A DNA stretch of 64,000 nucleotides from Tropicimonas sp. IMCC6043 (GCF_004146235.1 NZ_SELO01000005.1:62001-126000); one strand, 5' to 3'; shown: positions 27,467 through 36,667, counted from the first letter of the stretch. Notes: generated by a model not told the origin, from the sequence alone. Made by a program: numbers and translations.

Positions 27467-28525
27467 TCAGTCTCCGATTCCCAGCATCTTCCGGTTCGCT
27501 GCCTCGTCGGTCCCGCCGCTGGCGAAATCGTCGAAAGCCACCTCGGTGACGCGGATGATGTGATCGCGGACGAACTGCGCCCCTTCCCGCGCCCCGTCCT
27601 CCGGGTGTTTGAGGCAGCATTCCCATTCGACCACGGCCCAGCCGTCGAAATCATTGGCCGCCATCTTCGAGAAGACCGCGCCGAAATCGACCTGCCCGTC
27701 GCCGAGCGACCGGAACCGCCCGGCACGGTCCACCCAGGGCTGGTAGCCGGAATAGACGCCCTGCCGGCCGGTCGGGTTGAACTCCGCGTCCTTGACGTGG
27801 AACATCCCGATCCGGTCCTTGTAGATGTCGATATTGTCCAGATAATCGAGGCATTGCAGGACGTAGTGGCTCGGATCGTAGAGCATCTTGGCGCGCGCGT
27901 GGCGGCCGGTCCGCTCCCAGAACATCTCGTAGGTCACCCCGTCATGCAGGTCCTCGCCCGGATGGATCTCGTAGCAGACATCCACGCCACATTCCTCGGC
28001 ATGGTCCAGGAGCGGCTTCCAGCGCCGGGCCAGCTCGTCGAAGGCGGTGTCGATCAATCCCGCCGGCCGCTGCGGCCAGGGATAGATGAACGGCCAGGCC
28101 AGCGCGCCGGAGAAGGTCGCATGCGCCGTGATTCCCATGTTACGCGACGCCGTGAGCGCCTTCTTCACCTGATCGACCGCCCATTCCTGGCGTGCTGTCG
28201 GGTTGCCGCGCACCTCAGGGGCCGCGAAACCGTCGAAGGCGGTGTCATAGGCGGGGTGGACAGCCACGAGCTGGCCCTGGAGATGCGTCGAAAGTTCCGT
28301 CACTTCGACGCCGTTGGCCGCCGCCACGCCCTTGAACTCGTCGCAGTAATCCTTGCTCTCGGCCGCCTTCGCGAGGTCGATCAGGCGCCCGTCCCAGCTT
28401 GGCACCTGAACGCCGGCATAGCCGCAATCGGCGGCCCATTTGGTGATGCTGTCCCAAGAGTTGAACGGCGCCGCGTCGCCGGCGAACTGCGCCAGGAACA
28501 GGGCGGGCCCCTTGATCGTCTTCAT
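27467..28525 (-). CDS. Sugar phosphate isomerase/epimerase-family TIM-barrel protein
   Basis: This 352-residue protein of the AP-endonuclease-2/xylose-isomerase-like fold (IolE/YcjR type) has likely metal ligands in CYEIHPGEDLHDG (Glu and His, about residue 189), YDPSHY (about 217), FHVKDAEF (about 243) and VVEWECC (near 300). GGGAGG precedes the ATG. It is the first gene of the operon and sits 186 bases from the divergent lacI-type regulator. It probably acts with the Gfo/Idh dehydrogenase as an isomerase or epimerase of the imported sugar. Confidence 0.85.
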   Translation of the reverse strand: MKTIKGPALFLAQFAGDAAPFNSWDSITKWAADCGYAGVQVPSWDGRLIDLAKAAESKDYCDEFKGVAAANGVEVTELSTHLQGQLVAVHPAYDTAFDGFAAPEVRGNPTARQEWAVDQVKKALTASRNMGITAHATFSGALAWPFIYPWPQRPAGLIDTAFDELARRWKPLLDHAEECGVDVCYEIHPGEDLHDGVTYEMFWERTGRHARAKMLYDPSHYVLQCLDYLDNIDIYKDRIGMFHVKDAEFNPTGRQGVYSGYQPWVDRAGRFRSLGDGQVDFGAVFSKMAANDFDGWAVVEWECCLKHPEDGAREGAQFVRDHIIRVTEVAFDDFASGGTDEAANRKMLGIGD

Positions 28526-28596
28526 CGCTTGCCTCCCTGCCGGTCAACGAGAACCGCGCTCCGCGCAGCCCCTCCCCGGCATATGCGAATCGTTGA

Positions 28597-28610
28597 TGTA
28601 ATCCTTTACA
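28597..28610. promoter_or_regulatory. LacI-family operator 1 (imperfect palindrome)
   Basis: TGTAA-TCCT-TTACA is a near copy of operator 2, centred 32 bases from it. It lies in the divergent spacer close to the isomerase start and matches the form of LacI/GalR half-sites around a central CG or CT. Confidence 0.65.
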
Positions 28611-28628
28611 TCGGCATAATATTTTGCG

Positions 28629-28642
28629 TGTAATCGATTACA
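28629..28642. promoter_or_regulatory. LacI-family operator 2 (perfect palindrome)
   Basis: TGTAATCGATTACA is a perfect 14-bp palindrome with the central CG typical of LacI-family sites. It stands between the regulator gene and its presumed target operon, 70 bases before the lacI-type ATG. Confidence 0.75.
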
Positions 28643-28711
28643 AGGCCAAATCCGCGCAGGCTGCAGATCGACGCATCCGGCATCGATCCGTCGCGGAACC
28701 GAAGGAGAAAG

Positions 28712-29746
28712 ATGCTGCGCGCGCCATCCATTCGCGATGTCGCCCAGGCCGCCGGGGTATCGACGGCAACCGTGAGCCGAACGCTCACCAATCCCGACGT
28801 GGTCAGCGAGATCACGCGCGAGGCGGTCTTCCGCGCCATTCGCGAGACCGGTTATGTCGTCAATCAGGCGGCGCGGAACCTGCGCCGGCGCGAGACCGGT
28901 GCAGTGGCCGTGCTCCTGCCAAATATCGCCAACCCGTTCTTCTCGCGCATCCTCTCGGGCATCGCCGAGGTGATGTCGGAAGCCGGGCTCAACGTCTTCA
29001 TCAACGACACCACGCCGGTGACGCGCGACGAGCACCGGTTCCCGGAATATGCCAGCCACGCCCATGTCGACGGGCTGATCGTCCTCGACGGGATGCTGCG
29101 CCACGACGCGCTGCTCGACCGAGGCCCGCCCGAGCTTCGTCCGCCATTGGTTTTCGCCTGCGAATGGATCGAGCAGGTCGCGCGGCCGAAGGTCACGATC
29201 GACAACCACGCCGCGGCGGCGCAGGCGATACGCCACTTGCTGGCGCTCGGGCACAGGCGAATCGGTCACGCCTGCGGACCGCCTGGGAACGTGCTGAGCA
29301 TCGCCCGGCTCGCGGGCGCGCGGGCGGCGCTTGCCGAGGCAGGCCTGTCGCTTCCCGACGCCTGGGCCTTCCCGGGGGATTTCTCGCTCGAATCCGGCGC
29401 GGCGGCGGCGCGCGCCTGGCACGCGGCAGCAGATCGCCCGACGGCCGTCTTCTGCGCTTCCGACGAGATGGCCCTCGGCTTCATCGGCGAGGCGCAACGC
29501 CGTGGGATCAAGGTGCCGGACGAGATTTCGGTGGTCGGGTTCGACGACCTAGAGATGGCGAGCCACGCCGTCCCCGCCCTGACGACGATCCACCAACCGC
29601 GCGCCGATATCGGAAGGGCGGCGGCGCGGATGCTGCTGGAGCGGATGCTACTGGCACCGGCCGAACGGGTCGCCCGCCCTGCCCCGCATGTCGTTTTGCC
29701 GGTCACGCTGGCGGTGCGCGAAAGCACCGCGCCCCCGCCGCGCTGA
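28712..29746 (+). CDS. LacI-family transcriptional regulator
   Basis: This 344-residue repressor has an N-terminal HTH (SIRDVAQAAGVSTATVSRTL, about residues 6-25) with the hinge helix near NQAARNLRRRE, and a periplasmic-binding-like effector domain (AVLLPNIANPFFSRIL; GFDDLEMASH; TTIHQPRADIG). GGAG precedes the ATG. It is divergent from the isomerase/dehydrogenase/ABC genes and presumably represses them and itself through the two palindromes in the spacer. The inducer would be the operon's sugar or an intermediate. Confidence 0.92.
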   Translation: MLRAPSIRDVAQAAGVSTATVSRTLTNPDVVSEITREAVFRAIRETGYVVNQAARNLRRRETGAVAVLLPNIANPFFSRILSGIAEVMSEAGLNVFINDTTPVTRDEHRFPEYASHAHVDGLIVLDGMLRHDALLDRGPPELRPPLVFACEWIEQVARPKVTIDNHAAAAQAIRHLLALGHRRIGHACGPPGNVLSIARLAGARAALAEAGLSLPDAWAFPGDFSLESGAAAARAWHAAADRPTAVFCASDEMALGFIGEAQRRGIKVPDEISVVGFDDLEMASHAVPALTTIHQPRADIGRAAARMLLERMLLAPAERVARPAPHVVLPVTLAVRESTAPPPR

Positions 29747-29801
29747 TCTTCGCAAGCCCGCGTCCCGGCGCTACACTCGCCCGAAACACCCGGAGGTCCC
29801 G

Positions 29802-31121
29802 TTGACACGTCTTGCCCCGCTTCTCGCCTGCCTCCTCGCCGCCCCGGCCGCTGCCGCGGACCTGCCGCTACCGGTCACCGACGCGGCATATGCCGAGGTA
29901 AACCAAGGACTGGTCGCAGTCGGGCGCCTGCTGTTCTGGGACCCGATCCTCTCGGGCAACCGGAACATCTCCTGTGCGACCTGCCACCACCCGCGTTTCG
30001 GCACGTCGGACGGTGTCTCACTCGATCTCGGCGAAGGCGCGACCGGGCTCGGACCGGACCGCCGCCCGGACCCCGACAACATGCCCGAGCAGCGCATCCC
30101 GCGAAACGCGCCCGGGCTTTTCAACCTCGGAGCGACGGAATTCACCACGCTGTTCCACGACGGCCGGATCCAGACGGACCCGGACCGCCCCAGCGGATTG
30201 CGCACGCCGCTCGACCAGGAGATGGTCCAGGGCTTCTCCGGCGTGCTCTCGGCGCAGACCATGTTCCCGGTGCTCTCGCAGGACGAGATGGCGGGCCATT
30301 ACAGCGAAAACGAGGTCTCCAAGGCGGTTCGTTCGGGCCGGATCACCGGCGACGGCGGCGCCTGGGATCTGATTGCGGCCCGGGTGCGGGCGATCCCGGA
30401 ATACCAGGCGGCCTTCGCGGCCGCGCTGCCGGAGGTGGCCGCAGGCAGGCCGATCGCCTTTACCGACGTCTCGGACGCCATCGCCGATTTCGTCGCATGG
30501 GAATGGCGCTCCGACGACAGCCCCTTCGACCGCCACCTGCGCGGCGAGGCGCCGCTCACCGGTGAGGCGCTGCGCGGCATGGAACTCTTCTACGGCGATG
30601 CCGGCTGCTCCACATGCCATTCCGGCCCATTCCAGACCGACCACGCCTTCCACGCGATGGGCGTGCCGCAGTTCGGTCCCGGAAAGGCCGAGCGTTTCGA
30701 ACGTCATTCGCGCGACGAGGGCCGCTTTCGTGTCACTGGCCACGCCGAAGACCTCTATGCCTTCCGAACCCCATCCCTGCGCAACGTGACGCTCACCGCC
30801 CCTTATGGCCACACCGGCTCCCACCGCGACCTCGGCGGATTCATCGCCTACCACCTCGACCCGGCCACCGGGATCGCGCAGTTCGACCGGAGCCAGACGA
30901 TCCTTCAGGAGTTCGACGGCAAGCCGCTCTGGGCCGCGTTGGACGACCCCGAGGAGAAAGGCCGCATCCTCGCTGCGCTCGACACCACGCCGGTCAACCT
31001 GTCCGAGGCCGATCTCGCTGCGCTCCTGGCGTTCCTGGAGAGTCTGACCGGCGACATGGGAGCAGACGGCCGGCTGGGCATACCCGAGACCGTTCCGAGC
31101 GGATTGCCAGTGGATCGCTAA
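29802..31121 (+). CDS. Dihaem cytochrome c peroxidase/MauG-family protein
   Basis: This 439-residue periplasmic protein has a Sec signal (TRLAPLLACLLAAPAAAA) and two c-type haem motifs, CATCH (about residue 50) and CSTCH (about 270). The family segment FRTPSLRNVTLTAPYGHTG lies near residue 325. It could be a peroxidase or a MauG-like protein-modifying enzyme; the residue set that separates these cannot be read safely by eye. The start is TTG at 29802, with GGAGG five bases upstream, and gives an exact signal peptide. It faces a CRTAC1-type gene whose stop is 86 bases away. Confidence 0.85.
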   Translation: MTRLAPLLACLLAAPAAAADLPLPVTDAAYAEVNQGLVAVGRLLFWDPILSGNRNISCATCHHPRFGTSDGVSLDLGEGATGLGPDRRPDPDNMPEQRIPRNAPGLFNLGATEFTTLFHDGRIQTDPDRPSGLRTPLDQEMVQGFSGVLSAQTMFPVLSQDEMAGHYSENEVSKAVRSGRITGDGGAWDLIAARVRAIPEYQAAFAAALPEVAAGRPIAFTDVSDAIADFVAWEWRSDDSPFDRHLRGEAPLTGEALRGMELFYGDAGCSTCHSGPFQTDHAFHAMGVPQFGPGKAERFERHSRDEGRFRVTGHAEDLYAFRTPSLRNVTLTAPYGHTGSHRDLGGFIAYHLDPATGIAQFDRSQTILQEFDGKPLWAALDDPEEKGRILAALDTTPVNLSEADLAALLAFLESLTGDMGADGRLGIPETVPSGLPVDR

Positions 31122-31207
31122 CATCACCGGCCGCGAACGGAGCGCAGCCCCCGTCGCCGCCTGCGCGACGACTCCCCCGGGACATTTTCGAACAGAAGAC
31201 GCCGGGA

Positions 31208-32761
31208 CTACTCGATCACGCTCATGTCGAGGCCACCGTCTTGCCCGCGCCAAAGCTCGACGGAGCAATTGGCGTGGATCTTTTGCCAGTCGCTCACCGC
31301 GCCATCCGGCCAGATCACGCGAGCCTCGACCTCCTCCGCCGCGCCGAGGCCGAAATGCTCCGGCAGGCTCCGGCCCGAAACGTGGCCACCGCCGGAGGTC
31401 AGTTCACGCGCCACGATCGCGCCGTCCGCCCCGCGCAACTCGACCCAGGCACCGATTGCGAAACCGTTCACACCGTCCTGGCGGGGACGGATCTGCAACC
31501 AGTTGCCGGCGGCTTCGGTCGCGTTGCGATAGAGCTCCATGGGTGCGCGACGGTTGACCACGGCGAGATCGAGCCGTCCGTCACCATCGAAATCGGCCAG
31601 TGCAGCACCGCGCGATCGATCGAGCGTCGCTACGCCGGCTTCGACCGAGCGCTCGGCGAAGGTGCCGTCAGCCTGCTGGATCAGCAGGTTGTTGGGGTCG
31701 TTGATCGCGTTCGAGGGCATCTGGTCAACATTGCCCTTGGCGATGAACAGGTCGTCTCGGCCGTCGTTGTTCACATCGCCGAACTGCGCCGTCCAGCCGG
31801 TCGAGGGGCGGCCATCGTCGCCCAGATGCGGCCGTTGCGCGAAGGTGCCGATGGTATAGGGCGCGAGCCGGTAGCCGCTTTCGCCATCGGACAGAAGTGT
31901 CAGTTGGTCGGCCATCGAGGTCAGCACCAAGTCGGGACGACCGTCGCCCGAGATGTCGCGGCTGGCGATGCCCATGCCCCAGATCGAGATCTTCTCCCAG
32001 CCATCCGCGTCTCCGAGCAGGCGCGGCTCCTCGTCCATGCGCCACATCTGCTCCGAACCGCCACGCACGTAGTAATGGCGGTCGTTTGAGACGCGGAGGT
32101 CCTGGCGACCGCTGCGGGTCCAGTCGGAGAAGAGCATGGAGAGGGCGCAGAAGCCGGGCTCGAGGATCCGGGGCGGGCGATAGCGCTCGCCCTCGGGCCG
32201 GTGCAGTTCGTTCACGTCGCAGGCTTCGAACGGGCCCTCGGGGTCGTCGCGGTCGACGTAATTGCCGATGGCGAGCGTGGGCAGGGTATTTCCCGGTTCC
32301 CATGTCGCGGAAAAGGCAGTGGACCAGCGTGCGCCGCCATCGAAACCGAGCGCGGCGGTCGCGTCTTCGAAGTGGCAATCGCCCTGCCCGTGCAGGAGAA
32401 TGTTCGTGCCGACACGCAGCACGGCGAGGTCAAGGATGCCGTCGCTGTCGATGTCGAGCGGATAGGCGCCCGTGACGCCGGAAAGCTCCGGCACGCCCTC
32501 GCCGAGCTCGAATTCAAGAGCAGATCCCGGACTCTCCGTCCGGTTCACGAAGAGCCGCGCCGGCGCGGTGCCACCGGCGGCGTAGATCTCCGGGCGCGCG
32601 TCGTCGTTGCAGTCGAAGACCGCCAGGCCTCCGCCGACGAAATGCTCCCAGCCGCCGGAATAGACGTGCTCGACGGGCAGCGCCGCGCGCGCGTCGACGA
32701 AGCGGACCTCGCCGGCAAAGGCAGGTCCGGCCATCAGGGCCAGGATCATGGCAGCTTTCAT
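31208..32761 (-). CDS. CRTAC1-family protein with FG-GAP repeats and ASPIC/UnbV domain
   Basis: This 517-residue secreted protein has a short Sec signal (MKAAMILALMAGPAFAG). It contains several calcium-binding-like FG-GAP/VCBS repeats with D-x-D-x-D-G motifs (DIDSDGILDLAVL, DISGDGRPDLVL, DVNNDGRDDLFI, DFDGDGRLDLAVV), suggesting a beta-propeller. An ASPIC/UnbV domain forms the last 90 residues (NWLQIRPRQ...VIWPDGAVSDWQ). Its ATG overlaps the ROK regulator stop by four bases (ATGA). The function is unknown; similar proteins co-occur with MauG-like peroxidases, one of which converges here. Confidence 0.85.
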   Translation of the reverse strand: MKAAMILALMAGPAFAGEVRFVDARAALPVEHVYSGGWEHFVGGGLAVFDCNDDARPEIYAAGGTAPARLFVNRTESPGSALEFELGEGVPELSGVTGAYPLDIDSDGILDLAVLRVGTNILLHGQGDCHFEDATAALGFDGGARWSTAFSATWEPGNTLPTLAIGNYVDRDDPEGPFEACDVNELHRPEGERYRPPRILEPGFCALSMLFSDWTRSGRQDLRVSNDRHYYVRGGSEQMWRMDEEPRLLGDADGWEKISIWGMGIASRDISGDGRPDLVLTSMADQLTLLSDGESGYRLAPYTIGTFAQRPHLGDDGRPSTGWTAQFGDVNNDGRDDLFIAKGNVDQMPSNAINDPNNLLIQQADGTFAERSVEAGVATLDRSRGAALADFDGDGRLDLAVVNRRAPMELYRNATEAAGNWLQIRPRQDGVNGFAIGAWVELRGADGAIVARELTSGGGHVSGRSLPEHFGLGAAEEVEARVIWPDGAVSDWQKIHANCSVELWRGQDGGLDMSVIE

Positions 32762-34017
32762 CCCGACGCCTCCCGCGCCCTCTCCTGCGTGACCTTAGCC
32801 AGCGCCAGCGTCGCCGCGCCGCGGGCCCAGACAAGGTCGCCCCAGGCGTTGGTCTCGATCGGCGGCAGGGCGCGACCGACATTCAGCGACAGCGTGCGCG
32901 CCTCCCGCAACACCTCCTCCGCATAGAGATAGTCATATCTCATCCGCGCGCCCGAAAGGATCACAAGCGAGGGATCGAAGAGGTTGATGACATTGGCCAG
33001 CCCCGCGGCGAGGAAGCGACCGGCGCGGCGGAAGATCGTGCGGGCCGCCTCGTTGCCCGCCTTGGCCTGGTCGTAGAGGCTCTCAAGGATCACCTGTGCG
33101 GAGCCCGAGGCCGTGCGGTGCATGTCGAGCGCCACCCCGGCCTCGCGCACAAGCGCGTAGTCCGAGACATAGGCTTCCAGGCAGCCGCGCTGGCCGCAGC
33201 GACAGAGCGCCCCGTCATGCTGCACCTTGGTGTGGCCGAGTTCCATGCCGACCGAATGGGCGCCGCGATAGAGCTGGTGGTTCATCACCAGCCCCATGCC
33301 GACGCCGTATTCCAGCGTCACCACGGCGAAATCGGCGAGTTCACGCCCAGCGCCATACCATAACTCCGCCAGCGTCAGCAGGTTGGCGTCATTGTCGACC
33401 TCGACCGGCAAACCGAGTCGCTCGGACATCATCGCAGCGATGGGAAGCCCGGTCTCGCGGATGATCGGCGACCAGAGCGAGATGCCCCGGGCGTGGTCGA
33501 CCATCCCGGGCACACCGATTCCGACAGCGGACAGCGCGTCGCGGCGCATTCCGGCCTCGGCCAGCATCCGCGCCAGCAGATCCTCGGCCTCCCCGGCCAG
33601 CAGTTCGAAATCGGACCGAAGACTGCTGCGCGACAGGCTTGCCTCGGCCACAGGCTGACCGGCGAAATCGACGATGACGCCGGTATGCATCAGGTCCGAG
33701 AGCTTGATGCCGGCGACATAACCGGCCTCGGGACGCACGGCGAGCGCGACCGGCGGACGGCCACGGCCGCCGGGCTCGCGCGGCGCCTCGACCTCAACCA
33801 GAAGACCGGACGACTTCAGGTCGGCCACCAGCGTGCTCACGGTGGCCGGGCTCACCGCGAGCCGCTTCGCGACGTCGATTCGCGGGATCTGCCCCTGCGA
33901 GCGCACGCAATCGAAGATCTGCTGCCGGAGCGGCGGCACCGTCGAATCATGGGCCGGAAAGATCGGGCCACATCCTGCGGGCGGGAGACTTGCGGCCGGC
34001 AGATCCCGCGCGTTCAC
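32758..34017 (-). CDS. xylR: ROK-family transcriptional regulator (xylose repressor XylR type)
   Basis: This 419-residue protein has an N-terminal winged helix (IPRIDVAKRLAVSPATVSTLV, about residues 44-64) and a C-terminal ROK sugar-kinase-like domain. The ROK zinc motif appears as CRCGQRGCLEAY (about 272-283), preceded by GMELGHTKV. The start is GTG at 34017 with AAGGA upstream. It is divergent from xylF, so it probably represses the xyl operon until xylose binds. A four-base overlap couples it to the CRTAC1-type gene. Confidence 0.88.
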   Translation of the reverse strand: MNARDLPAASLPPAGCGPIFPAHDSTVPPLRQQIFDCVRSQGQIPRIDVAKRLAVSPATVSTLVADLKSSGLLVEVEAPREPGGRGRPPVALAVRPEAGYVAGIKLSDLMHTGVIVDFAGQPVAEASLSRSSLRSDFELLAGEAEDLLARMLAEAGMRRDALSAVGIGVPGMVDHARGISLWSPIIRETGLPIAAMMSERLGLPVEVDNDANLLTLAELWYGAGRELADFAVVTLEYGVGMGLVMNHQLYRGAHSVGMELGHTKVQHDGALCRCGQRGCLEAYVSDYALVREAGVALDMHRTASGSAQVILESLYDQAKAGNEAARTIFRRAGRFLAAGLANVINLFDPSLVILSGARMRYDYLYAEEVLREARTLSLNVGRALPPIETNAWGDLVWARGAATLALAKVTQERAREASG

Positions 34018-34051
34018 TGGCGCATTTCCTTCACCCCTCCAAAGAAATCAC

Positions 34052-34068
34052 TTTCTGCATCGCAGAAA
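34052..34068. promoter_or_regulatory. Palindrome near the xylR start (candidate ROK operator)
   Basis: TTTCTGC-ATC-GCAGAAA is a perfect 7-bp inverted repeat 35 bases upstream of the regulator start in the xylR-xylF spacer. It could be an autoregulatory site or a small hairpin in the leader. Confidence 0.45.
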
Positions 34069-34147
34069 CTGTGACCGCAAACATGCATTTCTCGTATGAT
34101 CCAGTCATTTTCTGGTGCCAAACGCCGTCACAAGCCTGATTTTTATT

Positions 34148-34174
34148 TTGACAAGTAAATTAATTTAGTCAATC
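34148..34174 (+). promoter_or_regulatory. AT-rich promoter/operator region of xylF
   Basis: A TTGACA -35-like hexamer (34148-34153) runs into the palindrome AAATTAATTT (34157-34166), in an AT island unlike its GC-rich surroundings and about 80 bases upstream of xylF. ROK repressors bind AT-rich palindromes, so this is the likelier xyl operator. The -10 box is not clear. Confidence 0.45.
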
Positions 34175-34249
34175 CTCTTGTGTGGAACGGCTGCCTGCGA
34201 AGGAGCCGTCCGCCCAAAACGCATAGGGCAGACAATTCGGGAGGAATTC

Positions 34250-35275
34250 ATGCGTAACCTTTTCATCGCGGCTGCCGCACTGACAACCGCTTTCACCACG
34301 ACCGCGCTCGCGCAGGACCTCACGGTCGGCGTCAGCTGGTCGAACTTCCAGGAAGAGCGCTGGAAGACCGACGAGGCCGCGATGGTGGCAGCCCTCGAGG
34401 CCGGTGGCGCCAACTACGTCTCGGCGGACGCGCAATCTTCGTCTTCCAAGCAGCTTTCGGATATCGAAGCGCTGATGGCCCAGGGTGTCGACGCGCTGAT
34501 CGTGCTTGCCCAGGACACCGAGGCAATCATCCCTGCCGTGCAGGCTGCTGCCGACGAGGGCATCCCGGTCATCGCCTATGACCGCCTGATCGAGGATCCG
34601 CGCGCCTTCTACCTGACCTTCGACAACGTCGAGGTCGGCCGGATGCAGGCCCGCGCGGTCTTTGCCGCTGCACCGACGGGCAACTACGTAATGATCAAGG
34701 GCTCGCCCACCGACCCGAACGCGGACTTCCTCCGTGGCGGCCAGCAGGAAATCCTGCAGGCGGCGATCGATTCCGGTGACATCACCATCGTCGGCGAGGC
34801 TTATACAGACGGCTGGCTGCCCGCCAACGCACAGCGCAACATGGAGCAGATCCTGACCGCCAACGACAACAAGGTCGATGCCGTGGTTGCCTCCAACGAC
34901 GGCACCGCCGGCGGAGTCGTGGCCGCGCTTACCGCTCAGGGCATGGACGGGATCCCGGTCTCCGGCCAAGACGGCGACCATGCCGCTCTGAACCGCGTCG
35001 CCAAGGGCACCCAGACGGTCTCTGTCTGGAAAGACGCGCGCGACCTCGGCCGCAACGCCGGCGAAATCGCCGTGGCGCTCGCGGGCGGCACGGCGATGGC
35101 CGATATCGACGGGGCCATCGAATGGACCTCGCCGTCGGGCACCACGATGACCGCCAAGTTCCTCGAACCGGTCCCGGTGACTGCCGAGAACCTGACCGTG
35201 GTCACCGATGCCGGCTGGATCTCGGTCGATGCGCTCTGTCAGGGCGTCGAGAGCGGCCCCGCTCCCTGTAACTGA
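34250..35275 (+). CDS. xylF: D-xylose ABC transporter substrate-binding protein
   Basis: This 341-residue periplasmic protein has a Sec signal ([21 protein letters not shown]) and reads as a close XylF relative throughout. Examples are [13 protein letters not shown] (about 27), [13 protein letters not shown] (about 112), [23 protein letters not shown] and [13 protein letters not shown] (about 220). GGGAGGAATTC precedes the ATG at 34250, and the longer open frame is rejected. It is the first gene of the xyl operon and the most strongly expressed member by analogy, with a hairpin after it. Confidence 0.95.
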   Translation: MRNLFIAAAALTTAFTTTALAQDLTVGVSWSNFQEERWKTDEAAMVAALEAGGANYVSADAQSSSSKQLSDIEALMAQGVDALIVLAQDTEAIIPAVQAAADEGIPVIAYDRLIEDPRAFYLTFDNVEVGRMQARAVFAAAPTGNYVMIKGSPTDPNADFLRGGQQEILQAAIDSGDITIVGEAYTDGWLPANAQRNMEQILTANDNKVDAVVASNDGTAGGVVAALTAQGMDGIPVSGQDGDHAALNRVAKGTQTVSVWKDARDLGRNAGEIAVALAGGTAMADIDGAIEWTSPSGTTMTAKFLEPVPVTAENLTVVTDAGWISVDALCQGVESGPAPCN

Positions 35276-35310
35276 GCGCCACTCGCACGAGCAAACGAGT
35301 CCTGAAGCAA

Positions 35311-35334
35311 GCCCCCGCCGATTACGGCGGGGGC
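35311..35334 (+). repeat. Hairpin between xylF and xylH
   Basis: A perfect 10-bp stem (GCCCCCGCCG / CGGCGGGGGC) with an ATTA loop and no T tract. Such hairpins after binding-protein genes usually protect the upstream mRNA or stop part of transcription, giving more XylF than XylH. Confidence 0.65.
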
Positions 35335-35365
35335 AAACGGAACGCGCATCCCGGAGAGCGCCCAC

Positions 35366-36664
35366 ATGTCTGACAGCACCGCACAGCGCGACCTGCCGAC
35401 TCATACCCGCCGGAACATCCTCGACACGATGGAAGTCGATACCCGCCTGCTCGGCATGATCGGGGCATTCGTCATCATCTGCATCGTTTTCGACGTCTGG
35501 ACGGGCGGCCGGTTTCTCACCCCCCGCAACATCTTCAACCTCACGATCCAGACCGTCTCCGTTGCCATCATGGCGACCGGCATGGTTTTCGTGATCGTCA
35601 CCCGCCATATCGACCTCTCGGTCGGCGCCGTGCTCGCCACCTGCTCGGCCATCATGGCCATGATGCAGACGCTGGTCCTGCCGCAATGGTTCGGCCTCGA
35701 ACTCGGATCTTCCGTGATCGCCCCCGTCACCATCATCGTCGGCCTGATCGTCGGCGTCGCCATCGGCTGCTTCCATGGCTGGCTGATCGGTTACCTGACT
35801 ATCCCCGCCTTCATCGTCACCCTTGGCGGCCTCTTCGTCTGGCGCAACGTCGCGTGGCACCTCTCGCGAGGCCAGACCGTCGGCCCGCTCGACGCCAATT
35901 TCGTGACGCTCGGCGGCATCGAGGGCACGATGGGCGCCACGGGATCCTGGATCCTCGGCCTGCTGGCCTCCGCTGTCACCCTGTTCCTGTTCTTCAAGGC
36001 CCGCAGCAACAAGAAAGCGCACGGCTTCCCGCTGAAGCCGATCTGGGCCGAAACGGTCATCGTCGCCATCGCGGTCGGCGCGATCCTCGGTTTCGTCTGG
36101 ATCCTCAATTCCTACGAGATCCCGATCGGCCGCCTGCGCCGAGTCTTCGAGGAACGTGGTGAGGCCATGCCGGAGGGCTATTCCGCCGTCTATGGCGTTC
36201 CCTATTCGGTGCTTCTACTGATTCTCGTTGCCGTGGTGATGACTGTCGTGGCGCAACGCACGCGCCTCGGACGCTACATCTTTGCCACCGGCGGAAACCC
36301 GGAGGCCACCGAGCTGGCCGGCATCAACACGCGGCTGCTGACCGTCAAGGTCTTCGCAATCGTCGGCTTTCTCTGCGGCCTTTCGGCGGTGGTGGCCTCG
36401 GCGCGCCTCAACTTCCACTCCAACGACATCGGCACGCTCGACGAACTCCGCGTGATCGCTGCGGCGGTCATCGGCGGCACGGCGCTCTCGGGCGGCATCG
36501 GCACGATCTATGGCGCCATCCTCGGTGCGCTGATCATGCAGTCGCTGCAATCGGGCATGGCGATGGTCGGCGTCGAGGCGCCCTACCAGAACATCGTCGT
36601 CGGTATCGTGCTGGTGTTCGCCGTCTATGTCGACATCCTCTACCGCAAGCGGACAGGAGACTGA
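35366..36664 (+). CDS. xylH: D-xylose ABC transporter permease
   Basis: This 432-residue inner-membrane protein of the BPD_transp_2 family is longer than RbsC, as XylH normally is. Motifs include VIVTRHIDLSVGAV (about residue 78), IPAFIVTLGGLFVWRN (about 150) and VIGGTALSGGIGTIYGA (about 370). GGAGA precedes the ATG. It works with XylF and the adjacent ATPase. Spacing to xylG is three bases. Confidence 0.94.
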   Translation: MSDSTAQRDLPTHTRRNILDTMEVDTRLLGMIGAFVIICIVFDVWTGGRFLTPRNIFNLTIQTVSVAIMATGMVFVIVTRHIDLSVGAVLATCSAIMAMMQTLVLPQWFGLELGSSVIAPVTIIVGLIVGVAIGCFHGWLIGYLTIPAFIVTLGGLFVWRNVAWHLSRGQTVGPLDANFVTLGGIEGTMGATGSWILGLLASAVTLFLFFKARSNKKAHGFPLKPIWAETVIVAIAVGAILGFVWILNSYEIPIGRLRRVFEERGEAMPEGYSAVYGVPYSVLLLILVAVVMTVVAQRTRLGRYIFATGGNPEATELAGINTRLLTVKVFAIVGFLCGLSAVVASARLNFHSNDIGTLDELRVIAAAVIGGTALSGGIGTIYGAILGALIMQSLQSGMAMVGVEAPYQNIVVGIVLVFAVYVDILYRKRTGD

Positions 36665-36667
36665 CTC

